Assembly (NCBI GenBank): GCA_016935755.1
Contig: JAFGQI010000015.1
Coordinates: 62,001 to 126,000 of the forward strand
DNA length: 64,000 nt
Direction: 5' to 3'
From: Anaerolineales bacterium
Lineage (GTDB): Bacteria; Chloroflexota; Anaerolineae; Anaerolineales; UBA4823
Shown piece by piece: positions 38,397 through 46,048 of the stretch. The translations under genes and the position numbers were made by a program. Numbering within the stretch: the first letter of the stretch is position 1; every line of letters starts with the position of its first letter. The notes under the pieces are model-generated. The model saw only the letters and a program-made list of their open reading frames with translations. It was not told the origin of the DNA and ran no database searches.

Positions 38397-38423
38397 ACCT
38401 GGCTTGCCAGGTCATGCTATAAT
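38397..38423 (+). promoter_or_regulatory. Promoter of the cobalamin adenosyltransferase gene with 16-bp palindrome
   Basis: ACCTGGC-TT-GCCAGGT (38397-38412) is a perfect palindrome placed directly before TGCTATAAT (38415-38423). It would occupy the -35/spacer region, a natural operator position. The ATG at 38430 follows the -10 by 6 bases, so the mRNA is probably leaderless. Confidence 0.55.
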
Positions 38424-38429
38424 TCAATC

Positions 38430-38978
38430 ATGCCCACATTTTATACCCGCACCGGCGACGATGGCAGCACCGGGCTGCTCGGTGAAGGTCGCGTCGCCAA
38501 GTTCCATCCTATCCCGGAGGCGGTTGGCGCGCTGGATGAAGCTACCGCTGCCCTGGGATTGGCGCGCTCGGCCTGCCGCGCCAGTGTATCGGCTCCGCTC
38601 CTGCTGGCTGTGCAGCGCGACCTGTACCACCTGATGGCGGAAATTTCCGCCACGCCTGAAAACGCAGCCCGCTTCCGCAAGATCGAGGCTGAACGGGTTG
38701 CCTGGCTGGAGGAGCAGATCGAAGCCATCAGCGCGTTGATCGAGATGCCGGGCGAGTTCATTGTCCCGGGCGATACACCGGCTTCCGCCGCCCTATCTCT
38801 GGCGCGCACTATCGTCCGCCGCGCTGAGCGCAGGGTGGTCTGGCTGGCGCATGAGGGGATGGTGGAAAACCCCGAACTGCAGCGCTACCTCAACCGGTTA
38901 TCGTCGCTGTGTTTTGTGCTGGAGCTGCTGGAAAACCAGGCTGCCGGGCTGGATAAACCGACGTTAGCGAAGGACTGA
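38430..38978 (+). CDS. Cob(I)alamin adenosyltransferase, PduO type
   Basis: This enzyme transfers adenosyl from ATP to cob(I)alamin to give coenzyme B12. The N-terminal TRTGDDGSTGLLGEGRV, the EAVGALDEATAALG helix and the later LSLARTIVRRAERRVVWL with LNRLSSLCFVLEL are the PduO-type signature, including the ATP site. The ORF track adds 13 codons from 38391 that lie across the promoter; the family starts at MPTFYTRTGDDG, ATG 38430. The length of 182 is usual. It is followed by an MBL hydrolase gene 3 bases after the stop. Confidence 0.92.
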   Translation: MPTFYTRTGDDGSTGLLGEGRVAKFHPIPEAVGALDEATAALGLARSACRASVSAPLLLAVQRDLYHLMAEISATPENAARFRKIEAERVAWLEEQIEAISALIEMPGEFIVPGDTPASAALSLARTIVRRAERRVVWLAHEGMVENPELQRYLNRLSSLCFVLELLENQAAGLDKPTLAKD

Positions 38979-38981
38979 GAA

Positions 38982-39668
38982 TTGAAAATGAACGCTCATG
39001 AATCGTATGAATCAGACATAATCTCCACCTCAGCGGGGGACTTGAAGATTACTTTCCTGGGTCATGGCAGCTTGCTGATGGTCTTCAATGGGGAAATGAT
39101 CTATGTCGATCCATATAGCAAAGTGGCTGACTACAGTCTGCTTCCCAAAGCGGATCTCATCCTGCTGACCCACGAACACGGCGACCACCTGGACCCGCAG
39201 GCTTTGGCTTGCGTACGGATGAAAGATACTCAAATCGTTCTGACTGCGGCCTGCGCCCGTCAGGTGCAGGGAGGAATCGTGCTGGGCAATGGGCAATCGC
39301 ATACTGTCCTCGGTTTGCATATCGAGGCTGTTCCAGCCTATAACCTGCTCCACAAACGGCCTAATGGACAGCCTTTTCACCCCAAGGGGGAGGGCAACGG
39401 TTATATCCTGACTTTTGGCGACTTGCGCCTGTATATCGCCGGGGATACGGAAAATATCCCTGAGATGAGCAAGCTAGAGAACATCGCTGTCGCCTTCCTG
39501 CCTATGAATTTGCCCTACACCATGACGCCTGAGATGGTCGCTGAGGCTGCCCGGTTATTCCAGCCGAAAATCCTGTACCCCTACCATTATGGCGATACCG
39601 ATCCGGGAAAGCTGGTCGAGCTGTTGAAGAAGGAGCCGATCGAGGTGCGTATTCGTAAGCTGGCGTGA
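38982..39668 (+). CDS. MBL-fold metal-dependent hydrolase (UlaG-like)
   Basis: The metallo-beta-lactamase fold signature is HEHGDHLD (about residues 64-71). A later YIAGDTENIPEM supplies the bridging Asp, and YPYHYGDTDPG the final histidine. It resembles the UlaG/'metal-dependent hydrolase' branch that includes lactonases, but the substrate is unknown. The track uses TTG 38982, supported by AAGGA 7 bases upstream; ATG 38988 is an alternative two codons in. It starts 3 bases after the cobalamin adenosyltransferase, so they share a transcript. Confidence 0.85.
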   Translation: MKMNAHESYESDIISTSAGDLKITFLGHGSLLMVFNGEMIYVDPYSKVADYSLLPKADLILLTHEHGDHLDPQALACVRMKDTQIVLTAACARQVQGGIVLGNGQSHTVLGLHIEAVPAYNLLHKRPNGQPFHPKGEGNGYILTFGDLRLYIAGDTENIPEMSKLENIAVAFLPMNLPYTMTPEMVAEAARLFQPKILYPYHYGDTDPGKLVELLKKEPIEVRIRKLA

Positions 39669-39712
39669 TATGGGGCAAGTGGGTTTATTATCCCCTTGTT
39701 GTGGATCAAGTT

Positions 39713-39750
39713 AAAAAGGCATCCTCTTTGTTCTCAAGGATGCCTTTTTG
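39713..39750. terminator. Bidirectional terminator between the MBL and DsbA-like genes
   Basis: AAAAAGGCATCCT and AGGATGCCTTTTT are perfect complements around an 11-base loop. Confidence 0.93.
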
Positions 39751-39779
39751 CTGTTTCTTCTCTTATCTTGTTCTGTTGA

Positions 39780-40517
39780 TTACTGCGCCAGGGCCTTCTC
39801 TACCGCCTCGCGGATCTGCTCAAAGGTGGGCACGTAACCGGGGGTGAGGTATTCCCCATTGACAAACACGCTGGGTGTGCCCTGCACCTGGTACTGTTGG
39901 CCCAGGGCGATGCTGGCGTCGATATCTGCCTGATAACGCTTCTCGCTGTAACAGCTCTTGAACTGCTTCATGTCCAAATTGATCATTTCCGCGAAGGACT
40001 CCAGTCTTTCATCGCTGAATTCTCCCCACACAAACTGCACATTCGCATAGAGCAGGTTTTTCAAATCCCAGAAACGATTTTGTTCCCCTGCGCATAGGAC
40101 TGCCATGGCGGCGTTATCCGAATCCTTAATCGTGCTCTGGTCATCTTCGAATGGGTAGTTGTGAAATTCATAGTAGGCTTTGCCAGTGATCACCAGTTCT
40201 TTGATCACTGTGGGTTCAATGCTCTGGGTGTAGGCCTGACAGGCGCTGCAGTGAAAATCCTCGAATATTTCGATCTTTACCTTAGCGTTCGGATCGCCTA
40301 CCCTCGATCCATCCATCTGCGGATAATCCACCGGAGTGACCTTTATCATTCCGGCGCTGACCTGTTGTGAGGAATAGACTAACAGACCGATGAAGACAAC
40401 GGTGACGAGCAGGATCCCTCCGACGGTCAGGATGCGCGTCGTGCGCTGCTTCCTGGCGCGCTCCAGGCGCAACGCCTGGCGCTTGCTCATCGGTTCTTTC
40501 TGCGACTTCTTGTTCAT
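39780..40517 (-). CDS. Membrane-anchored DsbA/BdbD-like thiol-disulfide oxidoreductase
   Basis: A cytoplasmic basic N terminus (KRQALRLERARKQRTTR) precedes one membrane helix at about residues 30-52. A thioredoxin-fold domain then faces outward. The active-site CxxC is CSAC in FEDFHCSACQAY, and the cis-proline loop is QGTPSVFVNG near the C terminus. A helical insertion between them is typical of DsbA. The 245-residue protein would introduce or shuffle disulfides in exported proteins. TTCAGGAGAG is the ribosome binding site. It lies in the same direction as the next upstream hydrolase gene (72-base gap). Confidence 0.88.
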   Translation of the reverse strand: MNKKSQKEPMSKRQALRLERARKQRTTRILTVGGILLVTVVFIGLLVYSSQQVSAGMIKVTPVDYPQMDGSRVGDPNAKVKIEIFEDFHCSACQAYTQSIEPTVIKELVITGKAYYEFHNYPFEDDQSTIKDSDNAAMAVLCAGEQNRFWDLKNLLYANVQFVWGEFSDERLESFAEMINLDMKQFKSCYSEKRYQADIDASIALGQQYQVQGTPSVFVNGEYLTPGYVPTFEQIREAVEKALAQ

Positions 40518-40588
40518 AAACTCTCCTGAAAGGCGATAAAGATAGGCCGAATTTTGCCATGAGCTGGCTGTTTTGTCCAGGGGTTAAA

Positions 40589-41425
40589 TCAAGCGGATAC
40601 TTTACTATCCATCCAGCCCAGGTTATATGCCAATACTTCGGCTTTCTCCGGCTCATTGTGAGTCTCGTGCGAGAGCCCTTCCCATATCTTCAAGGTCACT
40701 TCGCCTTTCACTAATTTCGCAAATTCCTGGCTGCCCTTCGGATAGGCTAAAGCATCACCAGAGCCATGTACCAACAACAGAGGAAGAGCAAATTCCGGAG
40801 CATGAGCAAAAGCCCATGAGATCGTTTCCGTCAGGGCTTTTGCCATCCCCAGGGTGACTTTATTATGCACCAGAGCATCCTGACGGTAGGCTTCAACGAC
40901 GGCTGGATCACGGGAAATGGCAGCCGGGTCCAGCCCGGAGACCAGGCTCATGCTGGGCAGCAGACTTCCCGCGATTTTTGCGAAAGCGACTTTCGATTTC
41001 TGCTCTTCCAGTGCGGTACGCAGACCAGAGGAGGTGGCAATCACGCCCTCAAGTTTGGGTTTGCGGCGTAGGGCGTAATTCAGCACCAGGATGCCTCCCA
41101 GGCTGTGGCCATAGAGAAACTGCGGTTTCGCCGGGTAGCGCTGGCTGGCTTCCTGGAAGAGCAGGTCGATATCCTGCATAAAGGCTTCAAAAGATGGCGT
41201 ATGCCCGCGCTGTCCGCCAGACTTGCCGTGACCGCGCAGGTCAAAGCTCAGCACAGCGTAGCCAGCCTCAGTATAGGTCTCGGCAACATGGGCATATCGA
41301 CCGCTGTGTTCTCCCAGCCCGTGCACCAGGCAGATTACAGCTTTGGGTTCTGGTTCTGGCTCCCATCCCTGCACAAACAGGGACAGATTGTCCTGGGTAT
41401 TCCAGGTGGATTCAAAATGTTTCAT
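40589..41425 (-). CDS. Alpha/beta hydrolase, monoacylglycerol-lipase-like
   Basis: The fold is marked by VHGLGEHSGRYAHVAE (oxyanion HG), DLRGHGKSGGQRG, the nucleophile elbow YGHSLGG with its serine, LLVHGSGDALAYP carrying the acid, and GLSHETHNEPE with the catalytic histidine. The HG-GEHSGRY and GHGxSxGxRG segments are typical of the monoglyceride lipase branch (serine aminopeptidase S33 family). No signal peptide is visible, so it acts in the cytoplasm or on the inner membrane face. AAAGGA precedes the ATG. Confidence 0.87.
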   Translation of the reverse strand: MKHFESTWNTQDNLSLFVQGWEPEPEPKAVICLVHGLGEHSGRYAHVAETYTEAGYAVLSFDLRGHGKSGGQRGHTPSFEAFMQDIDLLFQEASQRYPAKPQFLYGHSLGGILVLNYALRRKPKLEGVIATSSGLRTALEEQKSKVAFAKIAGSLLPSMSLVSGLDPAAISRDPAVVEAYRQDALVHNKVTLGMAKALTETISWAFAHAPEFALPLLLVHGSGDALAYPKGSQEFAKLVKGEVTLKIWEGLSHETHNEPEKAEVLAYNLGWMDSKVSA

Positions 41426-41442
41426 GATTATTTTTCCTTTTT

Positions 41443-42306
41443 CTATGGGATTTCTAACTGATAGATAGGATACTGTTCACCGGTCAATTGGAAGCCGGCT
41501 TTGCGGTAGATCGCCAGCGAGGGCTCATTTTTCTGCTGGGTATTTACGGTAACGGTCTGCGCGCCGCTCTGTTCGAAGGCCGCCAGAAGATCGCGCACCA
41601 GAGCGTACCCGATTCCCTGGCCTTGCAGCTCAGGCAGCACAGCCAGGCGCGCTAGGTGTCCGCCCATTGGGGTAGCAGTGCTGATCTGATAAGCTACAAC
41701 ATGTTCCCCCAGGGCTACCACCGTGGCGACCGCCGCCTGGCGCAAGGCATACTCCAGACATACCAGCGAATTTTGCCATACCGGTACGAAGGCAGTTTTG
41801 TCCACTACCTGCACCTCGGGCAGATCTTCCGGAGTCATCGGCCGTAGAATGGCCCCCGTGGGCAGATAGGCTTTCGGCAGCGGAGCGCCGTGATTCCAGC
41901 GCAGCATAACGATGGCATGAGTACGTTCGAAGCGGCTCTTCTTGAGCAGTTTTTCGAACCATTCATGAAGAGGGATTGCCGCCGCACAGGAGACAATAGA
42001 GTCCTCTGCCAGCTGCTCCAGTCCGGCCGTCCACAACCTGTCCCAGGCTCTATCGGGCGTGATCTGGTAGGAAGCGGCAAACAAGTGGATCCAGGCCACG
42101 TGGGGAGGGTCAGTTGGGCAGGCCAGCGCGGCTACGATCTCGCCGTCATGGCACAGGAGCGGAAATGGACGTTCTCCTACCCAGCTTAGGGGTGGTCGAT
42201 AATCCAGGTGGCGGTGCACGAATGAGTCGAAGTGGATCAGATTTGCCAGGCTTTGGATATCTTCAGGCGTAGCTGTACGTACAGCGAGGGTTGGGGGGGT
42301 GACCAT
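41443..42306 (-). CDS. GNAT-family N-acetyltransferase (two-lobed)
   Basis: The C-terminal half (about residues 150-285) has the acetyl-CoA motif ARLAVLPELQGQGIGYALVRDLL and the closing IYRKAGFQLTGEQYPIY. The N-terminal half (VRTATPEDIQSLANLI ... ) also begins like a GNAT domain but lacks a clear motif A, so it is probably a degenerate second domain, a common arrangement. The acceptor substrate is unknown. It is 17 bases from the start of the lipase-like gene and co-directional with it. Confidence 0.82.
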   Translation of the reverse strand: MVTPPTLAVRTATPEDIQSLANLIHFDSFVHRHLDYRPPLSWVGERPFPLLCHDGEIVAALACPTDPPHVAWIHLFAASYQITPDRAWDRLWTAGLEQLAEDSIVSCAAAIPLHEWFEKLLKKSRFERTHAIVMLRWNHGAPLPKAYLPTGAILRPMTPEDLPEVQVVDKTAFVPVWQNSLVCLEYALRQAAVATVVALGEHVVAYQISTATPMGGHLARLAVLPELQGQGIGYALVRDLLAAFEQSGAQTVTVNTQQKNEPSLAIYRKAGFQLTGEQYPIYQLEIP

Positions 42307-42349
42307 ATCTAGCTGTGCTGTCGGGGAGTAATTTCAAGGGCAGAAATGA

Positions 42350-42901
42350 TCAGGATGATTTCTTGTTGAGCATCTCGAACGGGATGCGCAGCAGCCGCTT
42401 GAGAAATTTTTGTTTTGGAGAGGGGCGTTTCAAACCTTCCAGGCCATCCTGCATGCTTGCCAATGCTTGAAGCTGTCGGCCTGTGCGAAACTGCAGACCA
42501 GATATGGACTGCATCACGCTGGCGCGCAGCTCATCCTCGCCGCACTGCTGCAGCACCTCGGCAGATTGCTGGTATGCCTGCAGAGCTTCGTCCGGACGAG
42601 CCAGAGCTTCCAGCGCTGAACCCAGATTGCCCAGAGCCATACCCTGGCGGCGCAGATCGCCAGCCTGGGCAAAGATAGCTGCGGTCCCTTCCGCAGCCTG
42701 CAAGGCAGCCTGGGCTTCCCCAGCCTGCAAATAAGCCACACTGGCGTTGTTCGCCATCTCGGCAGCATTTAATCGGTCTTCGGAGGCTGTATAACCCTGG
42801 CGGGCTGCTTCGAAAAAAGCGGCGGCTGCAGGGTAATCGCCCCGCTGGTACGCCTGTTTGCCTTCTTTTGCCAGTTGTTCGGGTGTTTTTGCTTCGCTCA
42901 T
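42350..42901 (-). CDS. Tetratricopeptide-repeat protein
   Basis: Three to four TPR units are visible: AKEGKQAYQRGDYPAAAAFF, NNASVAYLQAGEAQAALQAA, GNLGSALEALARPDEALQAY and a weaker SISGLQFRTGRQLQALASM. These helix pairs serve as protein-binding scaffolds. The C terminus (PKQKFLKRLLRIPFEMLNKKSS) is basic and amphipathic, perhaps membrane-associating. The gene starts 10 bases after the double-HTH gene, so the two are probably one transcript; the partner may be that regulator. Confidence 0.8.
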   Translation of the reverse strand: MSEAKTPEQLAKEGKQAYQRGDYPAAAAFFEAARQGYTASEDRLNAAEMANNASVAYLQAGEAQAALQAAEGTAAIFAQAGDLRRQGMALGNLGSALEALARPDEALQAYQQSAEVLQQCGEDELRASVMQSISGLQFRTGRQLQALASMQDGLEGLKRPSPKQKFLKRLLRIPFEMLNKKSS

Positions 42902-42911
42902 CCGTTAAATC

Positions 42912-43592
42912 CTAGTAGGTAATTTCCAATAATCCTTCTGCCACCCCGCGCAGCCGGTCTACTGACATTTCGCTCAAGCGGATCGCCAGCTCCAGATAGG
43001 GACGGTTTATTGGTTTGCTGACAAACTCCTGCAGTTCGGGCGGCATGTCGAGGAAATCTTTCACCGCTCGCTGTTGCGCGGTCCAGGCGCCTACCGGCCC
43101 ATGCCGGTCCAGGAACTCGCGCAAAGACCGGTTGAGCTCACCGCTGAGCACTTCCAGCTGGGGAAGCGGTACAGATTCCTGGCCTAGTTCAAAAGCCTCC
43201 AAATTTTCCACCGGGATTTGGGTTCGTTGGGAGAGGGAGGCGATGTCCAGACCCGCCTCTAGCCTGGCCTGTCGCAGCGTAGCGCCCACCATGCGGTTGC
43301 GCAGCATCATTAAGGCAGGCATATTGGGCTGTTTTTTATCCAAAGAGCCTGCAACCAGGGAACGGTTTCCCCAGAAGTTTTCCACAGGCACATCCAGATA
43401 ATAAGCCAGCCCTTCCAGTTCCGGAAGGGAAGGAGCTTGATCGCCCAGTTCGTAAGCTTCCATCCTTTGCGGGTCGATGCTGATCGCTTCGGCGCAATCG
43501 GGAATGCTCTTTGCAGCTGCCAGCCGGGCGTCACGGATCAGAGCGCCAATAATCTTGGCTCGCAAGGTGAGTGCGATTGGATCGACGGTCAT
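42912..43592 (-). CDS. Double helix-turn-helix (XRE/Cro-type) regulator
   Basis: Two Cro/CI-type helix-turn-helix domains occur in tandem. The first spans about residues 10-75 (IRDARLAAAKSIPDCAEAISID...AYELGDQAPSLPELEGLAYYLDV). The second spans about 100-160 (LRQARLEAGLDIASLSQRTQIPVENLEAFELGQESVPLPQLEVLS). A helical tail follows. Two DNA-binding units in one chain suggest binding to a direct or inverted half-site pair as a monomer. I start it at ATG 43592 (MTVDPIALTL), because the upstream in-frame ATG 43598 overlaps the GAGGAA ribosome binding site. The target is unknown; the TPR gene follows. Confidence 0.82.
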   Translation of the reverse strand: MTVDPIALTLRAKIIGALIRDARLAAAKSIPDCAEAISIDPQRMEAYELGDQAPSLPELEGLAYYLDVPVENFWGNRSLVAGSLDKKQPNMPALMMLRNRMVGATLRQARLEAGLDIASLSQRTQIPVENLEAFELGQESVPLPQLEVLSGELNRSLREFLDRHGPVGAWTAQQRAVKDFLDMPPELQEFVSKPINRPYLELAIRLSEMSVDRLRGVAEGLLEITY

Positions 43593-43686
43593 AGGCATTT
43601 CCTCGGCATCAGTTTACCATTCTCTTCCATTATAACTCACATGACAGCAGCCGGATTTTTATTGATTGCCCAAAAACGGTGTGTAC

Positions 43687-45033
43687 TTACCAGTTCCTAC
43701 CCGAACCACTTTTTCGATTGGCAGCAAGCATCTCAGCGATGTTTACCCCGAATATTTCCGGGCGCAGTTTGAAACCAGCTTGCTCCAGCCGGCTGGAGAA
43801 CATTGGTCGAATGCCGGTGGGTTTCAGATCCCCCAACACGCGCCCTTCGGTGCTGATCCCAACTTGCTCAAATTTGAAGATATCGGTCAACACAACTGTA
43901 TCGCCTTCCATTCCAGCCAGTTCGGTAATTTGGGTAACTTTGCGTGATCCATCTCGCAGACGGGTGACCTGTACGATGAGATCGACAGCCGAGGCAATCT
44001 GCTCGCGGATCACGCGCACGGGCAACTCAATTCCAGCCATCAAGGTCATCGTCTCCAGGCGGGCGATCGCGTCCCGTGGTGTGTTGGAGTGCAAGGTGGT
44101 TAATGAGCCATCGTGCCCTGTGTTCATCGCCTGGAGCATGTCCAGGGCCTCGCCGCCACGGACCTCGCCAACCACAATGCGCTCGGGGCGCATGCGTAAG
44201 GCGTTGCGCACCAGATCGCGCACCGTCATGCCGCCTGATCCATCCGGATTGGGCAGCTTGGTCTCCAACCTCACCACGTGTTCCTGTTGGAGTTGTAATT
44301 CAGCGGCGTCTTCAATTGTTACAATGCGTTCTTCCTCTGGAATGAACTGGGAGAGGATATTCAACAGCGTGGTTTTGCCAGATCCAGTGCCGCCTGAAAT
44401 GATGATATTCAGCTGGGCGCTGACACAGGCGCGTAGGAACTCTGCCATTCCCTCGGTGAGTGAATTCATCTTGACCAGTTGATCCATGGTCAGCCGTTCT
44501 GCGCTGAATTTTCGAATAGTGATGGCTGGACCGTCAATTGCCACGGGTGGGATGACCGCGTTAACGCGCGAGCCATCTGGTAGGCGGGCGTCCACTGCCG
44601 GGTGGTCCAGGTCTATCCGCCGCCCGAGTGGGGCGACGATCCGTTCGATCACTCTCAATACATGCTCGTTATTTTCGAACGAGACAGTGGTTTTGCTTAC
44701 CTTCCCTTTTTTTTCGATGTACACCTGCGACGGACCATTGACCATGATTTCGGTAATATCTGGATCATCCAGCAATGGCTGAATGGGGCCATAACCTAAC
44801 ATCTCATCTAAAACCTCAGAGAATAGCTGCGCCCGCACAGCTTCGTCGAGCTGCAGTCCTGTTTTAGCATAAATTTGAGCCAGGCTTTGCTCTGCTACCT
44901 GCCGGCGCTGGTCAACAGGAGGTTTATCGGTATCCAGCCCACGCAGCAAGGCGCCAGTCAGGAAGCTTTTTACCTTAATCAAATCGACAGTCTGTCCACG
45001 GCGATCGGTGGTTGATTTTGAGGCAGGGGTCAT
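43687..45033 (-). CDS. CpaF/TadA-type secretion ATPase
   Basis: This ATPase is of the type II/IV secretion superfamily. Features: the N-terminal all-alpha region (to about 130), IDGPAITIRKF, Walker A SGGTGSGKTTLLNIL, Asp box TIEDAAELQL, Walker B RIVVGEVRGGEALDMLQAMNTGHDGSLTTLHSN with the His box, and the C-terminal FEQVGI-GRV-G segment. CpaF ATPases power Flp/Tad pili. No tadB, tadC, prepilin or prepilin peptidase gene is visible in this window, so it is an orphan copy here. It overlaps the small upstream gene by 4 bases (ATGA). Confidence 0.9.
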   Translation of the reverse strand: MTPASKSTTDRRGQTVDLIKVKSFLTGALLRGLDTDKPPVDQRRQVAEQSLAQIYAKTGLQLDEAVRAQLFSEVLDEMLGYGPIQPLLDDPDITEIMVNGPSQVYIEKKGKVSKTTVSFENNEHVLRVIERIVAPLGRRIDLDHPAVDARLPDGSRVNAVIPPVAIDGPAITIRKFSAERLTMDQLVKMNSLTEGMAEFLRACVSAQLNIIISGGTGSGKTTLLNILSQFIPEEERIVTIEDAAELQLQQEHVVRLETKLPNPDGSGGMTVRDLVRNALRMRPERIVVGEVRGGEALDMLQAMNTGHDGSLTTLHSNTPRDAIARLETMTLMAGIELPVRVIREQIASAVDLIVQVTRLRDGSRKVTQITELAGMEGDTVVLTDIFKFEQVGISTEGRVLGDLKPTGIRPMFSSRLEQAGFKLRPEIFGVNIAEMLAANRKSGSGRNW

Positions 45034-45329
45034 TCTTCGCCTCCCTGCGTCTTGCGTTGATCCTCGGGGAGCAGCCAGACCAGGTGTTCGCGGTTGATCG
45101 CCAGGAATTCGGTCTGATAGAGTAATTGACCGCTAAGATCATATACGGTGGCATCGGTGATTGCCAGGAAGAGTTCGGATTGATTGATCTCATCTTTCAA
45201 GCGGTGACCTGGACGGACATGCAGCCTGCCTCTAACGCGGTTGGTGGTGGTCTGGATGATGACCTGCACGGCCTCTTTAGAGATTACATCGGTGAAGAAC
45301 TTCCCTTTTTCGTCAAAGTAAATGCCCAT
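45030..45329 (-). CDS. Conserved-looking small protein of unknown function, coupled to the CpaF-like gene
   Basis: This 99-residue protein has no recognised domain. It appears beta-rich (FFTDVISKEAVQVIIQTTTNRVRGRLHVRPGHRLKDE, ELFLAITDATVYD) with a charged C-terminal tail. It starts at ATG 45329 with AGGAG upstream and overlaps the CpaF-like gene as ATGA, so translation is coupled. Its position suggests that it assists the ATPase or is a regulator of it. That is only context. Confidence 0.65.
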   Translation of the reverse strand: MGIYFDEKGKFFTDVISKEAVQVIIQTTTNRVRGRLHVRPGHRLKDEINQSELFLAITDATVYDLSGQLLYQTEFLAINREHLVWLLPEDQRKTQGGEE

Positions 45330-45344
45330 GTTTGCTCCTTCTGG

Positions 45345-46034
45345 TTATGCTGGGGGCATGGTATAACCCAACCCCGAACGGGTCACAATATGCTGTGGAT
45401 TCTTTGGGTCGGTCTCTAGCTTCTGGCGCAGGCGAGAGATGCTCACCCACAAGATTTCCTTGTCGTCACGATATTCTGGGCCCCAAACATCGATTAACAA
45501 CTGCTCTGAAGTCAACACGCTGCCGATGTTATGGGCAAATTGTAACAACAGACGATACTCGGTAGCAGAAAGATAAACAATACGGTCCTCTCGGAATACT
45601 TCTGCTCGAGCGAAATCAATGCGCAAATTGCCATGTGAGAAGATGGCTTGCTGGTAGGCCCCTCCTGAGGTTTGCGCCCGGCGGAGCACTGCCCGCACGC
45701 GTGCCAGCAGCTCAGTAGCCGAGAAAGGTTTGACGATGTAATCATCCGCACCTAGATCGAGACCGCGCACCCGGTCGTTTTCGTTCCCACGCGCGGTCAC
45801 AACAATGATGGGAATATTTGAGAATTCACGGATACGCTCGCAGGCTTCGAAACCGTCCAAAATCGGCATCATCAGGTCCAACAGCACCAGGTCAGGGTGT
45901 TTTTCGGCGACAATATCCACCGCCTCCTGACCGTTGGTCGCTTTGAGTACCATGTACCCTTCGGTGACCAGGTTTGCCTCAATCAGACGCAGGTAGCGAG
46001 GCTCATCATCTACAACCAGGATCGTCTTCCCCAT
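45345..46034 (-). CDS. OmpR/PhoB-family response regulator
   Basis: A receiver domain (about residues 1-120; VVDDEP, phospho-acceptor Asp in LVLLDLMMP, Thr in VVTARG, Lys in IVKPF) is followed by a winged-helix DNA-binding domain (YLSATEYRLLLQFAHNIG, ISRLRQKL, HIVTRSGLGYTM). Start ATG 46034 is preferred over the adjacent ATG 46037 because the AAGGAG site is then properly spaced. The histidine kinase gene at 46049 ends 14 bases upstream, so the pair forms a two-component system on one transcript. Confidence 0.93.
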   Translation of the reverse strand: MGKTILVVDDEPRYLRLIEANLVTEGYMVLKATNGQEAVDIVAEKHPDLVLLDLMMPILDGFEACERIREFSNIPIIVVTARGNENDRVRGLDLGADDYIVKPFSATELLARVRAVLRRAQTSGGAYQQAIFSHGNLRIDFARAEVFREDRIVYLSATEYRLLLQFAHNIGSVLTSEQLLIDVWGPEYRDDKEILWVSISRLRQKLETDPKNPQHIVTRSGLGYTMPPA

Positions 46035-46048
46035 CATCGGCTCCTTTT

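Noticed and set aside
38391-38429. 13-codon extension of the cobalamin adenosyltransferase
   Set aside because: It runs through the palindrome and the -10 element; the family begins at MPTFYTRTGDDG.
45352-45368. TGGTATAAC as a promoter
   Set aside because: It lies at the very end of the response regulator gene, with no plus-strand gene following, and deviates from TATAAT at the last base.
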